A stretch of DNA of 30,935 nucleotides from Bordetella parapertussis (lineage in GTDB: Bacteria > Pseudomonadota > Gammaproteobacteria > Burkholderiales > Burkholderiaceae_C), in NCBI GenBank assembly GCA_945900695.1, contig CAMDJU010000003.1, forward strand, positions 1 through 30,935, read 5' to 3'. Made by a program: the position numbers and the translations under genes. The notes under the pieces were generated by a model. It was not told where the DNA came from, did not search any database, and saw only the letters and a program-made list of their open reading frames with translations. Below, piece by piece: positions 14,727 through 22,675 of this stretch (positions are counted from its first letter, which is position 1; each line of letters begins with the position of its first letter).

Positions 14727-15518
14727 TTAGCCTTGCTCTAAAAATTCTTTCAAGGCTTGTTCGGGTGGGTGGGCGTAATTGCTGCGCCGGCTGACCGACA
14801 CATCATCGAGTTGGCGCATGCGCACGGCCATCTCGGCCGCTTTGATCATCACCGTGATGCCATTGATGATCGGGGCCCCTTCGGTTTGGATGCGAATTTT
14901 TCGGTGCTCTTGTTGACCGCCGAACATCATCATGGGCAGGCCACCGGCAGGGACGATCACATCGGCCCCAGCCGCCAGCAGGTGGTCCACTTCTTTTTGG
15001 AATTTGGGGGCCAGCTCCGCATAGCCTTCTTCGGTGGCAAAGGCGTGCATGAAATCGCTCACTTTGCAGTTGACCGCACGCACACCTGCGCAGCGTTGGG
15101 TCAAACCATAGCGAATCACCTGGTCTTCGTGCCAGGGAGTGAACACCGGGTTGATGGTGATGAGCCCAAATTTCCGTCCCAGGGTGCAAGCATGCAACAT
15201 GGTGGTTTCGCCCAGGCCAATGACCGGTATGTCCACCAAAGACTTCACCTCGGCCAAGCCCGCATCTTGGAAGTGCGAGATGGCGATCACGCTATAGCCT
15301 TCTTTTTGTGCAACGACCGCGTTTTTCATGAAGTTGCGCGCCATGCGAAATTCGGTCACCGCATGGGTGGTGGTGGCCGGAGGTGTGGTGGTGTTGAAGC
15401 TGTGGGTGAATGCGGGGTCGATGATGCGTTTGACGTGGGCCTCGAGCTGGGTGATGTATGGCGAATGGGCGACACGGTCGGTGGCCCCTTGGATCCAAAT
15501 TTTGTGGGTGGTGCTCAT
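14727..15518 (-). CDS. Asp/Glu/hydantoin racemase superfamily protein lacking both catalytic cysteines
   Basis: A 263-residue protein with the Asp/Glu racemase fold. Family enzymes use two cysteines, one in a motif like G-C-F-x-D-x-G-L and one in L-G-C-[AT]-G-M. Here the first reads AISHFQDAGL with His82 where Cys is expected, and the second reads VIVPAGGLPMMM with Gly near 192. The rest of the fold looks intact (WIQGATDRV, VDIPVIGLGETTM, GLITINPVF). The start is ATG at 15518 with GAGAAAG just upstream; a TTG five codons earlier is less likely. It lies 35 nt after the FAD dehydrogenase on the same strand, so they are probably one operon. It may be a non-racemase lyase or isomerase, or a binding protein. 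Confidence 0.82.
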   Translation of the reverse strand: MSTTHKIWIQGATDRVAHSPYITQLEAHVKRIIDPAFTHSFNTTTPPATTTHAVTEFRMARNFMKNAVVAQKEGYSVIAISHFQDAGLAEVKSLVDIPVIGLGETTMLHACTLGRKFGLITINPVFTPWHEDQVIRYGLTQRCAGVRAVNCKVSDFMHAFATEEGYAELAPKFQKEVDHLLAAGADVIVPAGGLPMMMFGGQQEHRKIRIQTEGAPIINGITVMIKAAEMAVRMRQLDDVSVSRRSNYAHPPEQALKEFLEQG

Positions 15519-15553
15519 GGTGCTTTCTCTCAATGCAAGTACAGGTCAGGTGT

Positions 15554-16960
15554 TCAAGCCGGTGTGGGCAGATCGAAAATTTTTCCAGGGTTGAGCAAAT
15601 GGTTGGGGTCCAGGGCTTGCTTGATGGTTTGCATCAATGCAATTTCAGAAGGCTGTCGTGAACAATTCAAAAAAGGTTTTTTGATCAAGCCCACACCATG
15701 CTCAGCCGACACGCTGCCGTGCACTTTTTCGACCAAGGGGTACACCAGGTCATCCACTGCGCGGTGAGGTTGCGCGTCCCCCAAGCCCGGCACATGCACC
15801 ACCACATGCAGGTTGCTGTCGCCGATGTGGCCAAAAAATAAAACCACGGCATTCGGCCATTGTTGGTGAATGGCCGTCACCATGGTTTGGCTGGTGGCGT
15901 GCATGACGGGGGAGGGCAGGCCAATGTCAAACCCGATGATGGGCCCCAAGACCTTGCCGTATTCAGACACGCTGTCGCGGATGGCCCACAAGTCCTGATT
16001 GTCTTGCTCGCTTTGTGCCACCACCACGTCGCTCAGCACCTCAGATTCCAGCAATTCGCTGAGGCAATTTTGCAGGCCACCCCCTTGAGGTTGGGCTGAA
16101 AAATGGCCTTCTTCGATCAAGATGTGAAAGCCTGATTTTTCTGCAAACGGGTAGCGCAAATGCGGCAGTCCTGAGGTCATGCATTGAATGAACTCGGGCC
16201 ACATCACCTCAAACGCCAACAGCCCTGGCCCCAGGTTTTTGCGCGCGTGTTGCAGGGTGTGCAAGACCTGCTCGAAGGTGTCGCACCGGCACATGGCACT
16301 TTGTTGGTGCCGGGGTTTGGCTTGCAAGCGCATCACCACTTGGGTGATAACGCCCAAGGTGCCTTCGGAGCCAATCAGCAACTGCTTCAAGTCATAGCCG
16401 GTGTTGTTCTTGAGCAATTGGTTCATCGATGACAGCACGCTGCCATCGGGCAGCACACACTCAAGGCCCAATACTTGCTCGCGCGTCATGCCGTAGCGAA
16501 TGACTTTATTGCCACCTGCATTGGTGGCCAAATTGCCCCCTATGGTGCAAGAACCACGTGAGCCCAAATCGATGGGGAAATACAAGCCCGCTGCTTCGGC
16601 CGCTTGTTGTATGTCTTGCAAGGTGGTTCCCGCCCATGCAGTCAGCGTGCCCATCACGGGGTCTACATTGGAGACACCGCACATTTTTTCGGTGGATAAC
16701 ACCACGCAATTTTCGCTGGGATGGGCGCCCCCGGCCAAGCCGGTCAAGCCCCCTTGGGTGACCACCGGGGTGAGGAGCCGTTGGCAATGCTGGAGCACTT
16801 GTGCCACCTCTTGCGTATTGCGCGGATAGACAACGCCCAATGGCACTGTGGGGGGCAGGCCACTCCAGTCTTGCTGGTGTTTGGTGCTGGCATCCGTGCC
16901 TGCCATAAAACCTATGGGCCCCAGGCTTTTTAGCAATGCGGTGTTGATGGGGCTCGACAT
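15554..16960 (-). CDS. FAD-binding oxidoreductase, D-2-hydroxy-acid dehydrogenase (GlcD/D-lactate DH-like)
   Basis: About 468 residues of the PCMH-type FAD/FAD-oxidase-C family (glycolate oxidase GlcD, D-lactate and D-2-hydroxyglutarate dehydrogenases), which oxidise D-2-hydroxy acids and pass electrons to an acceptor. The FAD domain has VVTQGGLTGLAGGA, DLGSRGSCTIGGNLATNAGG and IGSEGTLGVIT. The C-terminal domain has FFGHIGDSNLHVVVH (metal-binding His), SAEHGVGLIKK and LDPNHLLNPGKIF. Several starts are possible: the frame extends upstream to 17056, and ATGs lie at 16996, 16984 and 16960. The last is used because homologues begin near it, but none has a good ribosome binding site. It diverges from dctP and is followed by the racemase-like gene. 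Confidence 0.9.
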   Translation of the reverse strand: MSSPINTALLKSLGPIGFMAGTDASTKHQQDWSGLPPTVPLGVVYPRNTQEVAQVLQHCQRLLTPVVTQGGLTGLAGGAHPSENCVVLSTEKMCGVSNVDPVMGTLTAWAGTTLQDIQQAAEAAGLYFPIDLGSRGSCTIGGNLATNAGGNKVIRYGMTREQVLGLECVLPDGSVLSSMNQLLKNNTGYDLKQLLIGSEGTLGVITQVVMRLQAKPRHQQSAMCRCDTFEQVLHTLQHARKNLGPGLLAFEVMWPEFIQCMTSGLPHLRYPFAEKSGFHILIEEGHFSAQPQGGGLQNCLSELLESEVLSDVVVAQSEQDNQDLWAIRDSVSEYGKVLGPIIGFDIGLPSPVMHATSQTMVTAIHQQWPNAVVLFFGHIGDSNLHVVVHVPGLGDAQPHRAVDDLVYPLVEKVHGSVSAEHGVGLIKKPFLNCSRQPSEIALMQTIKQALDPNHLLNPGKIFDLPTPA

Positions 16961-17050
16961 GAAGGGTGTGGGCGGTGGGTGCATGGTTGCGGCCATTATG
17001 CCGATCGAGGCGCGCCATTCACGGTAAGGGAAAACCTCCTCAATCATGCC

Positions 17051-17079
17051 TTGCAAAGACGCCTTTTCATTATTACGAT
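17051..17079 (+). promoter_or_regulatory. Candidate dctPQM promoter
   Basis: TTGCAA (17051-17056) and TACGAT (17074-17079) are separated by exactly 17 nt, each matching four of six consensus bases, with the dctP ATG 46 nt downstream. If a long start is used for the divergent FAD dehydrogenase, the promoter would overlap that start. Confidence 0.4.
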
Positions 17080-17125
17080 GTGCGTCTTATTCATCTCTCT
17101 CATCGAACTCCATCAATTCCATCAT

Positions 17126-18130
17126 ATGAATACCAAAAAGTTACTTCCTGCATTGGTTCTTTCCTTGGCGGCTTGGGCCATGCCAGCCCAAGCGGTGGAC
17201 ACCTTGTCTGCGGTCCATGCCTTTCCGACCACTTGGGTTTACTCCAAAAGCTTTTTGGAGTTCGTGCGCAAGGTCAATGTGGCTGGCAAAGGCATTGTGG
17301 AAATCAAAGTGCGTGGTGGCCCCGAGGCCATTGGCCAATTTGAGCAACCCAATGCCGTGCGCGATGGCGTGGTCGACATGGTCTACACACCTTGCGCTTT
17401 TTACGCCGGCAGCGTGCCTGAGTGCGACGCCGTCAGTGCCAGCACCATCGACGGCCCCACGGCGCGCAAATCTGGTGCCTTGTCAGCGTTGAATGATGCG
17501 CACATTCGGCGCATGGGTGTGACCTATTTGGGTTGGATGGACAGTGGCATTCGTTTCCACATGTGGTTCAAGTCACAGCCGAAGATCGATGCCAATGGCA
17601 ACCTGGACATTGCTGGCGTTAAATTGCGCGGTAACCCGATTTACAACGCGTTTTTCACCAATTACCTCAAGGCCCAGATCATCAACCTGCCCTCGACCGA
17701 GGCCTACACGGCTCTTGAGCGTGGCACGGTCGACGCCACCGGTTGGACCGAAATTGGTTTGATGGATGCCAACTGGGACAAGTTCCTCAAGTACCGACTC
17801 GACCCAGCGTTCTTTTCAAGTGATTTGGGCGTGATCATCAATGTGCGCAAATGGAACTCTTTGTCTGACAAGTCCAAAGAGATTTTGCAAAAAGTCATGA
17901 TTGAGCACGAAGTTTCATCCATGAAAGATTTGCGCGAACTGCGCAACCGCGAGTTTGCCGAGTTGGAAAAGCGCGGTGTGAAAGGTGTTTCATTGGGGGC
18001 AGCCGCTGCCGCCAAATTTGCGGATGAGGCCCGCAATGCCAGTTACGAGCGCATGCGTGAGCGTTTGGCCAAAATTGGCGCCTCTGATGATGTGAACAAG
18101 TTCAAAAATTTGTTTGCACCCGCCAAGTGA
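17126..18130 (+). CDS. dctP: TRAP transporter substrate-binding protein DctP
   Basis: Periplasmic solute-binding protein of a TRAP carboxylate transporter, 334 residues. The signal peptide MNTKKLLPALVLSLAAWAMPAQA cuts after AQA, about residue 23. The mature part has the DctP fold marks LRGNPIYNAFFTNYLKAQ, whose Arg normally clamps the substrate carboxylate, PSTEAYTALERGTVDATGW and the C-terminal helices. The start ATG at 17126 is placed at the signal peptide; the frame is open upstream but uncharacteristic. It heads dctPQM, with a strong hairpin between dctP and dctQ. Divergent 2-hydroxy-acid enzymes suggest a hydroxy- or oxo-carboxylate ligand; this is inference. Confidence 0.93.
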   Translation: MNTKKLLPALVLSLAAWAMPAQAVDTLSAVHAFPTTWVYSKSFLEFVRKVNVAGKGIVEIKVRGGPEAIGQFEQPNAVRDGVVDMVYTPCAFYAGSVPECDAVSASTIDGPTARKSGALSALNDAHIRRMGVTYLGWMDSGIRFHMWFKSQPKIDANGNLDIAGVKLRGNPIYNAFFTNYLKAQIINLPSTEAYTALERGTVDATGWTEIGLMDANWDKFLKYRLDPAFFSSDLGVIINVRKWNSLSDKSKEILQKVMIEHEVSSMKDLRELRNREFAELEKRGVKGVSLGAAAAAKFADEARNASYERMRERLAKIGASDDVNKFKNLFAPAK

Positions 18131-18137
18131 TCCCCTG

Positions 18138-18178
18138 GGCCACCCTTGGCTTGACCAAGGGTGGCCATGTTATTTTTT
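18138..18178 (+). terminator. Perfect 12-bp hairpin with T-rich tail between dctP and dctQ
   Basis: GGCCACCCTTGG (18138-18149) pairs with CCAAGGGTGGCC (18155-18166) around a 5-nt loop, followed by ATGTTATTTTTTG. It begins 7 nt after the dctP stop. It is probably a partial terminator and mRNA stabiliser, giving more binding protein than permease. Its presence argues against using the GTG at 18161 or ATG at 18167 as the dctQ start. Confidence 0.82.
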
Positions 18179-18190
18179 GATCGGATTTTT

Positions 18191-18712
18191 ATGAACCGTG
18201 CCCACACCTGGCTGGTAAATGCCATGGCTTGGTTGGCAGGTCTATTGATGGCCGCCATGATGCTCAGCATCTGCATCGATGTCATCGTGCGCAATCTGGG
18301 GTTTCAAAGCTCGGCGCATTTGTTCACCTTCACAGAGTACGCCTTGCTCATCGTCCCGTGTTTGGGGGCGCCTTGGTTGGTGCGCCAAAAAGGCCATGTG
18401 TATGTGGAAATACTGCTCATGTCGGTGAATGAAGGTTTGCGGCGCTGGATGACCTTTGCGGTGGGGGTCGGTTGCGTGGTGGTTTGTGGCTTGATTGCTT
18501 GGTACGGATTTGACGTCACGTGGACCAATTACACGCGGTCCGATGTGGACGTGCGCTCCATGGACATGCCGCGCTGGATGGTGGTGATCTTCATCCCCAT
18601 TGGGTTTTTGATGATGGGCATTGAGTTCTTGCGCTTGCTGCTCAAGGGCGAAAGTGTGCTCGGTGACATGAGCTCTGCGCTGTCGACCCAATCCACCGAA
18701 AGCAAGCCATGA
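18191..18712 (+). CDS. dctQ: TRAP transporter small permease DctQ
   Basis: Small membrane subunit of the TRAP transporter, 173 residues, four hydrophobic segments at about 8-34, 45-62, 85-110 and 128-152. The family marks are VIVRNLGFQSSAHLFTFTEY (residues 32-51) and the APWLVRQKGHVYVEIL that precedes helix 3. ATG 18191 is chosen because earlier in-frame starts fall in or beside the hairpin; its ribosome binding site is poor. The stop overlaps the dctM start by 4 bp (ATGA), so the two are coupled. Confidence 0.88.
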   Translation: MNRAHTWLVNAMAWLAGLLMAAMMLSICIDVIVRNLGFQSSAHLFTFTEYALLIVPCLGAPWLVRQKGHVYVEILLMSVNEGLRRWMTFAVGVGCVVVCGLIAWYGFDVTWTNYTRSDVDVRSMDMPRWMVVIFIPIGFLMMGIEFLRLLLKGESVLGDMSSALSTQSTESKP

Positions 18713-20028
18713 ATTTGGAGTGGTATTGGGCTGCCACAGCCCTGTTTGGCATGTCCTTGGTTTTCATGCTGGTGGGTGTACCGGTGGCCTTGGCCTTTTG
18801 TGCGGGCAACCTGGTGGCCGCTTATTTGTTCATGGGTGGGGCCAATGGCATCATCCAAACGGTGAACAACGGATTTGGGTCCATGACGTCCTTTGCCCTG
18901 GTGCCCATCCCCATGTTTTTGTTGATGGGCGAGTTGTTTTATCACACCAATTTGGCCACCCGGTGCTTCAATGCCGCCGACAAACTGCTGGGCAATTTAC
19001 CGGGTCGCTTGTCGTATGTGACCTTGATCGGCGGCACTGCATTCGCAGGCCCCGCAGGCTCCAGCATGGGTGCCTGCGCTTTGCTGGGCTCGTTGATGGT
19101 GCCCGAGATGACCAAGCGCGGCTACAACAAGTATTTGTCCATTGGCCCCATCATGGGCGTGGGCGGCTTGGCCGTCATCATTCCACCGTCCGCATTGACG
19201 GTGTTGCTCGCTACTTTGGGTCAAACCGATGTGGGTGACTTGTTGATTGCAGGCATCATCCCTGGCTTGGTGCTGGCCTTGATGTATGGCGTGTTGATTT
19301 GGGCTTGGACGCATTTTGATCCCACAGCCGCTCCCCAATACAACGCCGAGCCGGTATCGCGCCAAGAAAAGCTGCGCTTGATCGTGGTCGATGTGCTGCC
19401 CATGGTGGCGGTGATCGCCTTTTCGGTGTTGATCATGTTGACCGGTTGGGCCACGCCCACCGAAGCGGCTGCCCTGGGCGCTTTGTCGGTGGTGGTGCTG
19501 GCCGCTTGCTATGGTGAGATGACTTGGTCTGCCTGGGTCAAATCGCTCGAAGGCGCGTTGCGCATCACGGTGATGTCGTTCTTGATTATTTTTGGCTCGG
19601 CCACATTTGCACAAATTTTGGCGTTCACGGGGGCCTCGAGCGGCTTGATGAATTGGGCCTTGTCCTTTGAACTGACCCCCATGGGCATGTTGATGATCAT
19701 GCTGGGGATGATTTTGTTTTTGGGTTGCTTCATGGACCAACTCTCCATGATGTTGTTGACCGCGCCGATCTTTTTCCCATTGGCCAAAACCTTGGGTTTT
19801 GACTTGACTTGGTTTGGCCTGATCATGCTCTTGGCCTTGGAGATTGGCTACACCACGCCGCCATTTGGCTTGTTGCTCTTTGTGATGAAAGGGGTGGCCC
19901 CGCCGGAGACCACCATGAAAGACATTTATTTGGCGGCCATGCCCTTCATTGCTTGCGTGCTGCTGTTGATCGCCATGATCATTGTCTTTCCCCCCTTGGC
20001 GACTTGGCTACCCAAGATGTCGCACTAG
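18709..20028 (+). CDS. dctM: TRAP transporter large permease DctM
   Basis: Large channel-forming subunit of the TRAP transporter, 439 residues, within the usual 425-445, with about 12 hydrophobic segments. Family motifs are PIPMFLLMGELFYHTNLATR, GTAFAGPAGSSMGACALLG, IPPSALTVLLATLGQTDVGD, WATPTEAAALGALSV and LALEIGYTTPPFGLLLFVMKG. It uses a sodium gradient together with DctP and DctQ for high-affinity carboxylate uptake. Start overlaps the dctQ stop. It converges with the methyltransferase gene; the 19-nt gap contains no clear terminator. Confidence 0.94.
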   Translation: MNLEWYWAATALFGMSLVFMLVGVPVALAFCAGNLVAAYLFMGGANGIIQTVNNGFGSMTSFALVPIPMFLLMGELFYHTNLATRCFNAADKLLGNLPGRLSYVTLIGGTAFAGPAGSSMGACALLGSLMVPEMTKRGYNKYLSIGPIMGVGGLAVIIPPSALTVLLATLGQTDVGDLLIAGIIPGLVLALMYGVLIWAWTHFDPTAAPQYNAEPVSRQEKLRLIVVDVLPMVAVIAFSVLIMLTGWATPTEAAALGALSVVVLAACYGEMTWSAWVKSLEGALRITVMSFLIIFGSATFAQILAFTGASSGLMNWALSFELTPMGMLMIMLGMILFLGCFMDQLSMMLLTAPIFFPLAKTLGFDLTWFGLIMLLALEIGYTTPPFGLLLFVMKGVAPPETTMKDIYLAAMPFIACVLLLIAMIIVFPPLATWLPKMSH

Positions 20029-20047
20029 CGCTGGTGGGGCGAGACTC

Positions 20048-21094
20048 TTAAAAGGCTTTGCGCGCTTGCACCACTGCCCATGGAAAGCGCCAGTAGGGGT
20101 AATTGGGGTCCAGGGCTTGGTCATTTTCAGCAAATGGCGTGATGCTGATGTCGGTGAATCCCAGGGCCTGCAAATGGCCCCGCATATCAAAGGCAGCCAA
20201 ACTTTGCATATAGGGCTCGTTGTTGCGCACAGAGTGGCCTGCATGGATGAAATGGCTGAACCCATCAGTGCCCGGTTGTACCTGGGGTAAAAAATCCAAG
20301 TGCACGGTCCATCCACCGGGTTCGAGCAACCGGTGGGCTTGCACAAACAATTCGGCCAAGTGCGTTGTGGGCAACTCGTGCAACAGCATGGTGGAAGTGA
20401 ACAGGTCGTACCCACCCGCATCCAAACCTGTGGCGCAGGCATCGGCTTGCAGGTAGCGGACATGGGTGATGTTTTCTTGCGCGTCCAGGTGGCGGGCCAG
20501 CTTCAAGCACGGCATGGACAAATCGGTGGCCGTCACCTGGGCCTGTGCAAATTGCTGGGCAAAGGGCCGGGTGCTTTTGCCAAAGCCACAACCCAGATCC
20601 AAAATGCGCTGAGGTGTCGTCAACGCACCGACCTGTCGGGTGAAGCGGTGGTGCAAATCAAAATGTTTGTCCAAGGGCGTGGTGGAGCGGGCGCCGCGTT
20701 CATAGACAAACCCTGCCAAGCTGTCGCCCATCAGCCCGCCCGGGTGTTGGTGTACATCAAAAGATGGGTAATAGGCGGGCACAGAAAAGTGGTGCACGGT
20801 GGGCACATCGACTGGGGCCAGCGCAGCCTCAAGGGCAGGGCGTTGGGTGTTGTGCCAGGGAACCAAGCCATAGCGTCCGGCGTATTTCATGCGCTGCAAA
20901 TGGCGCTCCATCCAGGCATAAAAAGGGTAGAGGTCGTTGCCTTGCACGCGCTCCTCCAAAGGGGATACCGTGCGGGTGGTGTGTGCCTGGTTTTGTTCAC
21001 GCAACTGTGGGTACATCTGGGTGGTCCAAAACTTTTTCGCACCCAGTAAAAAGTCTTGGGCGGCAGAAAAAGCGCGCGCATTGACGGTGCTCAT
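20048..21094 (-). CDS. Class I SAM-dependent methyltransferase, substrate unknown
   Basis: A 348-residue protein with an N-terminal region of about 150 residues that I do not recognise (contains FWTTQMYPQLREQ and HHFSVPAYYPSFDVHQHPGG). A Rossmann methyltransferase domain follows: motif I ILDLGCGFGKSTRPF near residue 165, then VTATDLSMPCLKLAR, YLQADACATGL, YDLFTSTMLLHELP and a late LEPGGWTVHLDFLPQ. The His-Glu in MLLHELP resembles small-molecule methyltransferases. Its ATG overlaps the stop of the small upstream gene (ATGA), so the pair is translationally coupled; purT lies before them on the same strand. Natural-product or quinone-type methylation is possible but unsupported. Confidence 0.85.
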   Translation of the reverse strand: MSTVNARAFSAAQDFLLGAKKFWTTQMYPQLREQNQAHTTRTVSPLEERVQGNDLYPFYAWMERHLQRMKYAGRYGLVPWHNTQRPALEAALAPVDVPTVHHFSVPAYYPSFDVHQHPGGLMGDSLAGFVYERGARSTTPLDKHFDLHHRFTRQVGALTTPQRILDLGCGFGKSTRPFAQQFAQAQVTATDLSMPCLKLARHLDAQENITHVRYLQADACATGLDAGGYDLFTSTMLLHELPTTHLAELFVQAHRLLEPGGWTVHLDFLPQVQPGTDGFSHFIHAGHSVRNNEPYMQSLAAFDMRGHLQALGFTDISITPFAENDQALDPNYPYWRFPWAVVQARKAF

Positions 21095-21375
21095 GGCTGT
21101 ACCCCCAAACTGCTCGCTTTGCCCAACAGCGGGGAGAGCAGGTGGGCGACAAAGGCATCCCGATCGGCTTGATGGGTGGCCAACGCCTCTGGTGCCACTT
21201 CTTGGTTCAAGCTTTGCAGATCCACAGTTCCTTGTTGGGCCAAGAGGGCTTCCAGCGCGCGAAGGCGGTCACGCAACACATAAACTTCGGTGGCCAAGGC
21301 CATGGTCACGCCCATGAGGCGATCCAGCGCCGGGTCTTTGAAAAAAACTTGTTCTTCAGCATGTGGGTTGGACAT
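21091..21375 (-). CDS. Small helical protein coupled to the methyltransferase
   Basis: A 94-residue protein with no recognised family. A predicted long amphipathic helix (LMGVTMALATEVYVLRDRLR, then ALEALLAQQG) suggests coiled-coil dimerisation. The tail reads VAPEALATHQADRDAFVAHLL. A good ribosome binding site (CTGGAG) lies 6 nt upstream of the ATG at 21375. Its stop overlaps the methyltransferase start by 4 bp, and it begins 30 nt after the purT stop. Tight coupling suggests that it partners with or activates the methyltransferase; this is inference. Confidence 0.75.
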   Translation of the reverse strand: MSNPHAEEQVFFKDPALDRLMGVTMALATEVYVLRDRLRALEALLAQQGTVDLQSLNQEVAPEALATHQADRDAFVAHLLSPLLGKASSLGVQP

Positions 21376-21405
21376 GTGGGGCTCCAGTGTGGGCAGTGGG
21401 TGGTG

Positions 21406-22539
21406 TTAGATCACTTTGATTTTGGCGGCCGCTGCGCGGGCTGTGGCCAAGGCGTTGGTGCCGCGGGCCAAGGCCAGGGCCATGCGCCGGTAGGGGCGGG
21501 TGCTGGGCTTGCCAAAAATGCGCACATCGACGCCGGGCACGCTGAGGGCTTGCTCCACGCCCTCAAACTGGGGGTTGACGCCATCGCGACTGGCCAGCAC
21601 CACGGCACTGGCACCTTCGTGGGCTTCGATCAAAGGGATGGGCAGGCCCAAAATCGCACGGGCATGCAGGTCAAATTCGCTCAAGTTTTGGCTCACCAGG
21701 GTGACCATGCCAGTGTCGTGCGGACGCGGGCTGAGCTCGCTGAAAATGACCTCATCGCGCGTGACAAAAAATTCCACGCCAAACAAACCCACGCCTCCCA
21801 AATTGGCGGTCACCTTCTCTGACATGTCTTGCGCGGCTTTCAAGTGTGCCGCCGACATGGCCTGGGGCTGCCAGCTGTATTGGTAGTCGCCGCGCTCTTG
21901 CACATGGCCAATCGGCGGGCAAAACAGCGTGGGCCCATGGCGTTGGCGCACCGTGAGCAAAGTGATCTCATATTCAAAATGAATGAACTCTTCCACAATC
22001 ACTTTTTTGCGGTCCCCGCGCATGCCCGCACAGGCGAAGTCCCAACTGGTTGAAATATCGGCTTCGGTGTGGGCCACACTTTGCCCTTTGCCCGATGAAC
22101 TCATCACCGGTTTGATCACCACCGGAAAACCAATGGCCTGGGCTTGGACCAACAACTCGGTGGCCGATTCGGCATAGGCATAGCGCGCGGTGCGCACGCC
22201 CAGCTCGGTGGCCACTTGGCGGATGCGGTCGCGGTTCATGGTCAGGTTGGCCGCGCGGGCGCTGGGGATGACGGTTTGGCCTTCAAGCTCAACTTCCAGC
22301 AACACCTCGGTGCGAATGGCTTCGATCTCAGGCACCACAAAGTCGGGTTGGTGGGTGGCAATGGCGTGGCGCAGCGCCACTTCATCCAGCATGCTGAACA
22401 CCATGTGCTCGTCGGCCACTTGCATGGCGGGCGCTCCCGCGTAGCTGTCGCAGGCCACCACGTGGCAGCCCAGGCGCTTGGCGCTGATGACAAACTCTTT
22501 GCCCAACTCACCTGAGCCAAGCAATAGGATTTTTTTCAT
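21406..22539 (-). CDS. purT: Formate-dependent phosphoribosylglycinamide formyltransferase
   Basis: PurT, an ATP-grasp enzyme that formylates GAR with formate and ATP in purine synthesis, 377 residues (E. coli 392). Seen are the N-terminal [32 protein letters not shown], the ATP-grasp [40 protein letters not shown] and the metal/ATP loop [19 protein letters not shown]. The start ATG at 22539 is followed directly by the conserved region; E. coli has about 14 more N-terminal residues. It diverges from the flavin monooxygenase across a 136-nt gap and is followed by two small-gap genes on the same strand. Confidence 0.95.
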   Translation of the reverse strand: MKKILLLGSGELGKEFVISAKRLGCHVVACDSYAGAPAMQVADEHMVFSMLDEVALRHAIATHQPDFVVPEIEAIRTEVLLEVELEGQTVIPSARAANLTMNRDRIRQVATELGVRTARYAYAESATELLVQAQAIGFPVVIKPVMSSSGKGQSVAHTEADISTSWDFACAGMRGDRKKVIVEEFIHFEYEITLLTVRQRHGPTLFCPPIGHVQERGDYQYSWQPQAMSAAHLKAAQDMSEKVTANLGGVGLFGVEFFVTRDEVIFSELSPRPHDTGMVTLVSQNLSEFDLHARAILGLPIPLIEAHEGASAVVLASRDGVNPQFEGVEQALSVPGVDVRIFGKPSTRPYRRMALALARGTNALATARAAAAKIKVI

Positions 22540-22621
22540 GGGGTGTTCCTGTGCAGATGCTGATGGGTTTGATCACATCTTGTGGTGGGTTCATCAAGCC
22601 GCCAGCGGGGTGATTGGTGAA

Positions 22622-22650
22622 ATAATGCCAGTATATGTTTGCTTATACAA
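22622..22650 (-). promoter_or_regulatory. Candidate purT promoter overlapping an inverted repeat
   Basis: On the minus strand TTGTAT (22650-22645) and CATTAT (22627-22622) are separated by 17 nt, a weak pair. Inside it is a short inverted repeat, GTATA (22631-22635) and TATAC (22644-22648), which could be an operator for either purT or the divergent monooxygenase. No regulator gene is nearby. Confidence 0.3.
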
Positions 22651-22675
22651 AACCTTGCCCCCGGTTTGACCTTCC

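Noticed and set aside
14757..15767. 336-codon plus-strand open frame over the racemase-like gene
   Set aside because: It spans the racemase-like gene, the gap and part of the FAD dehydrogenase antisense, and has no domain; the minus-strand genes explain the region.
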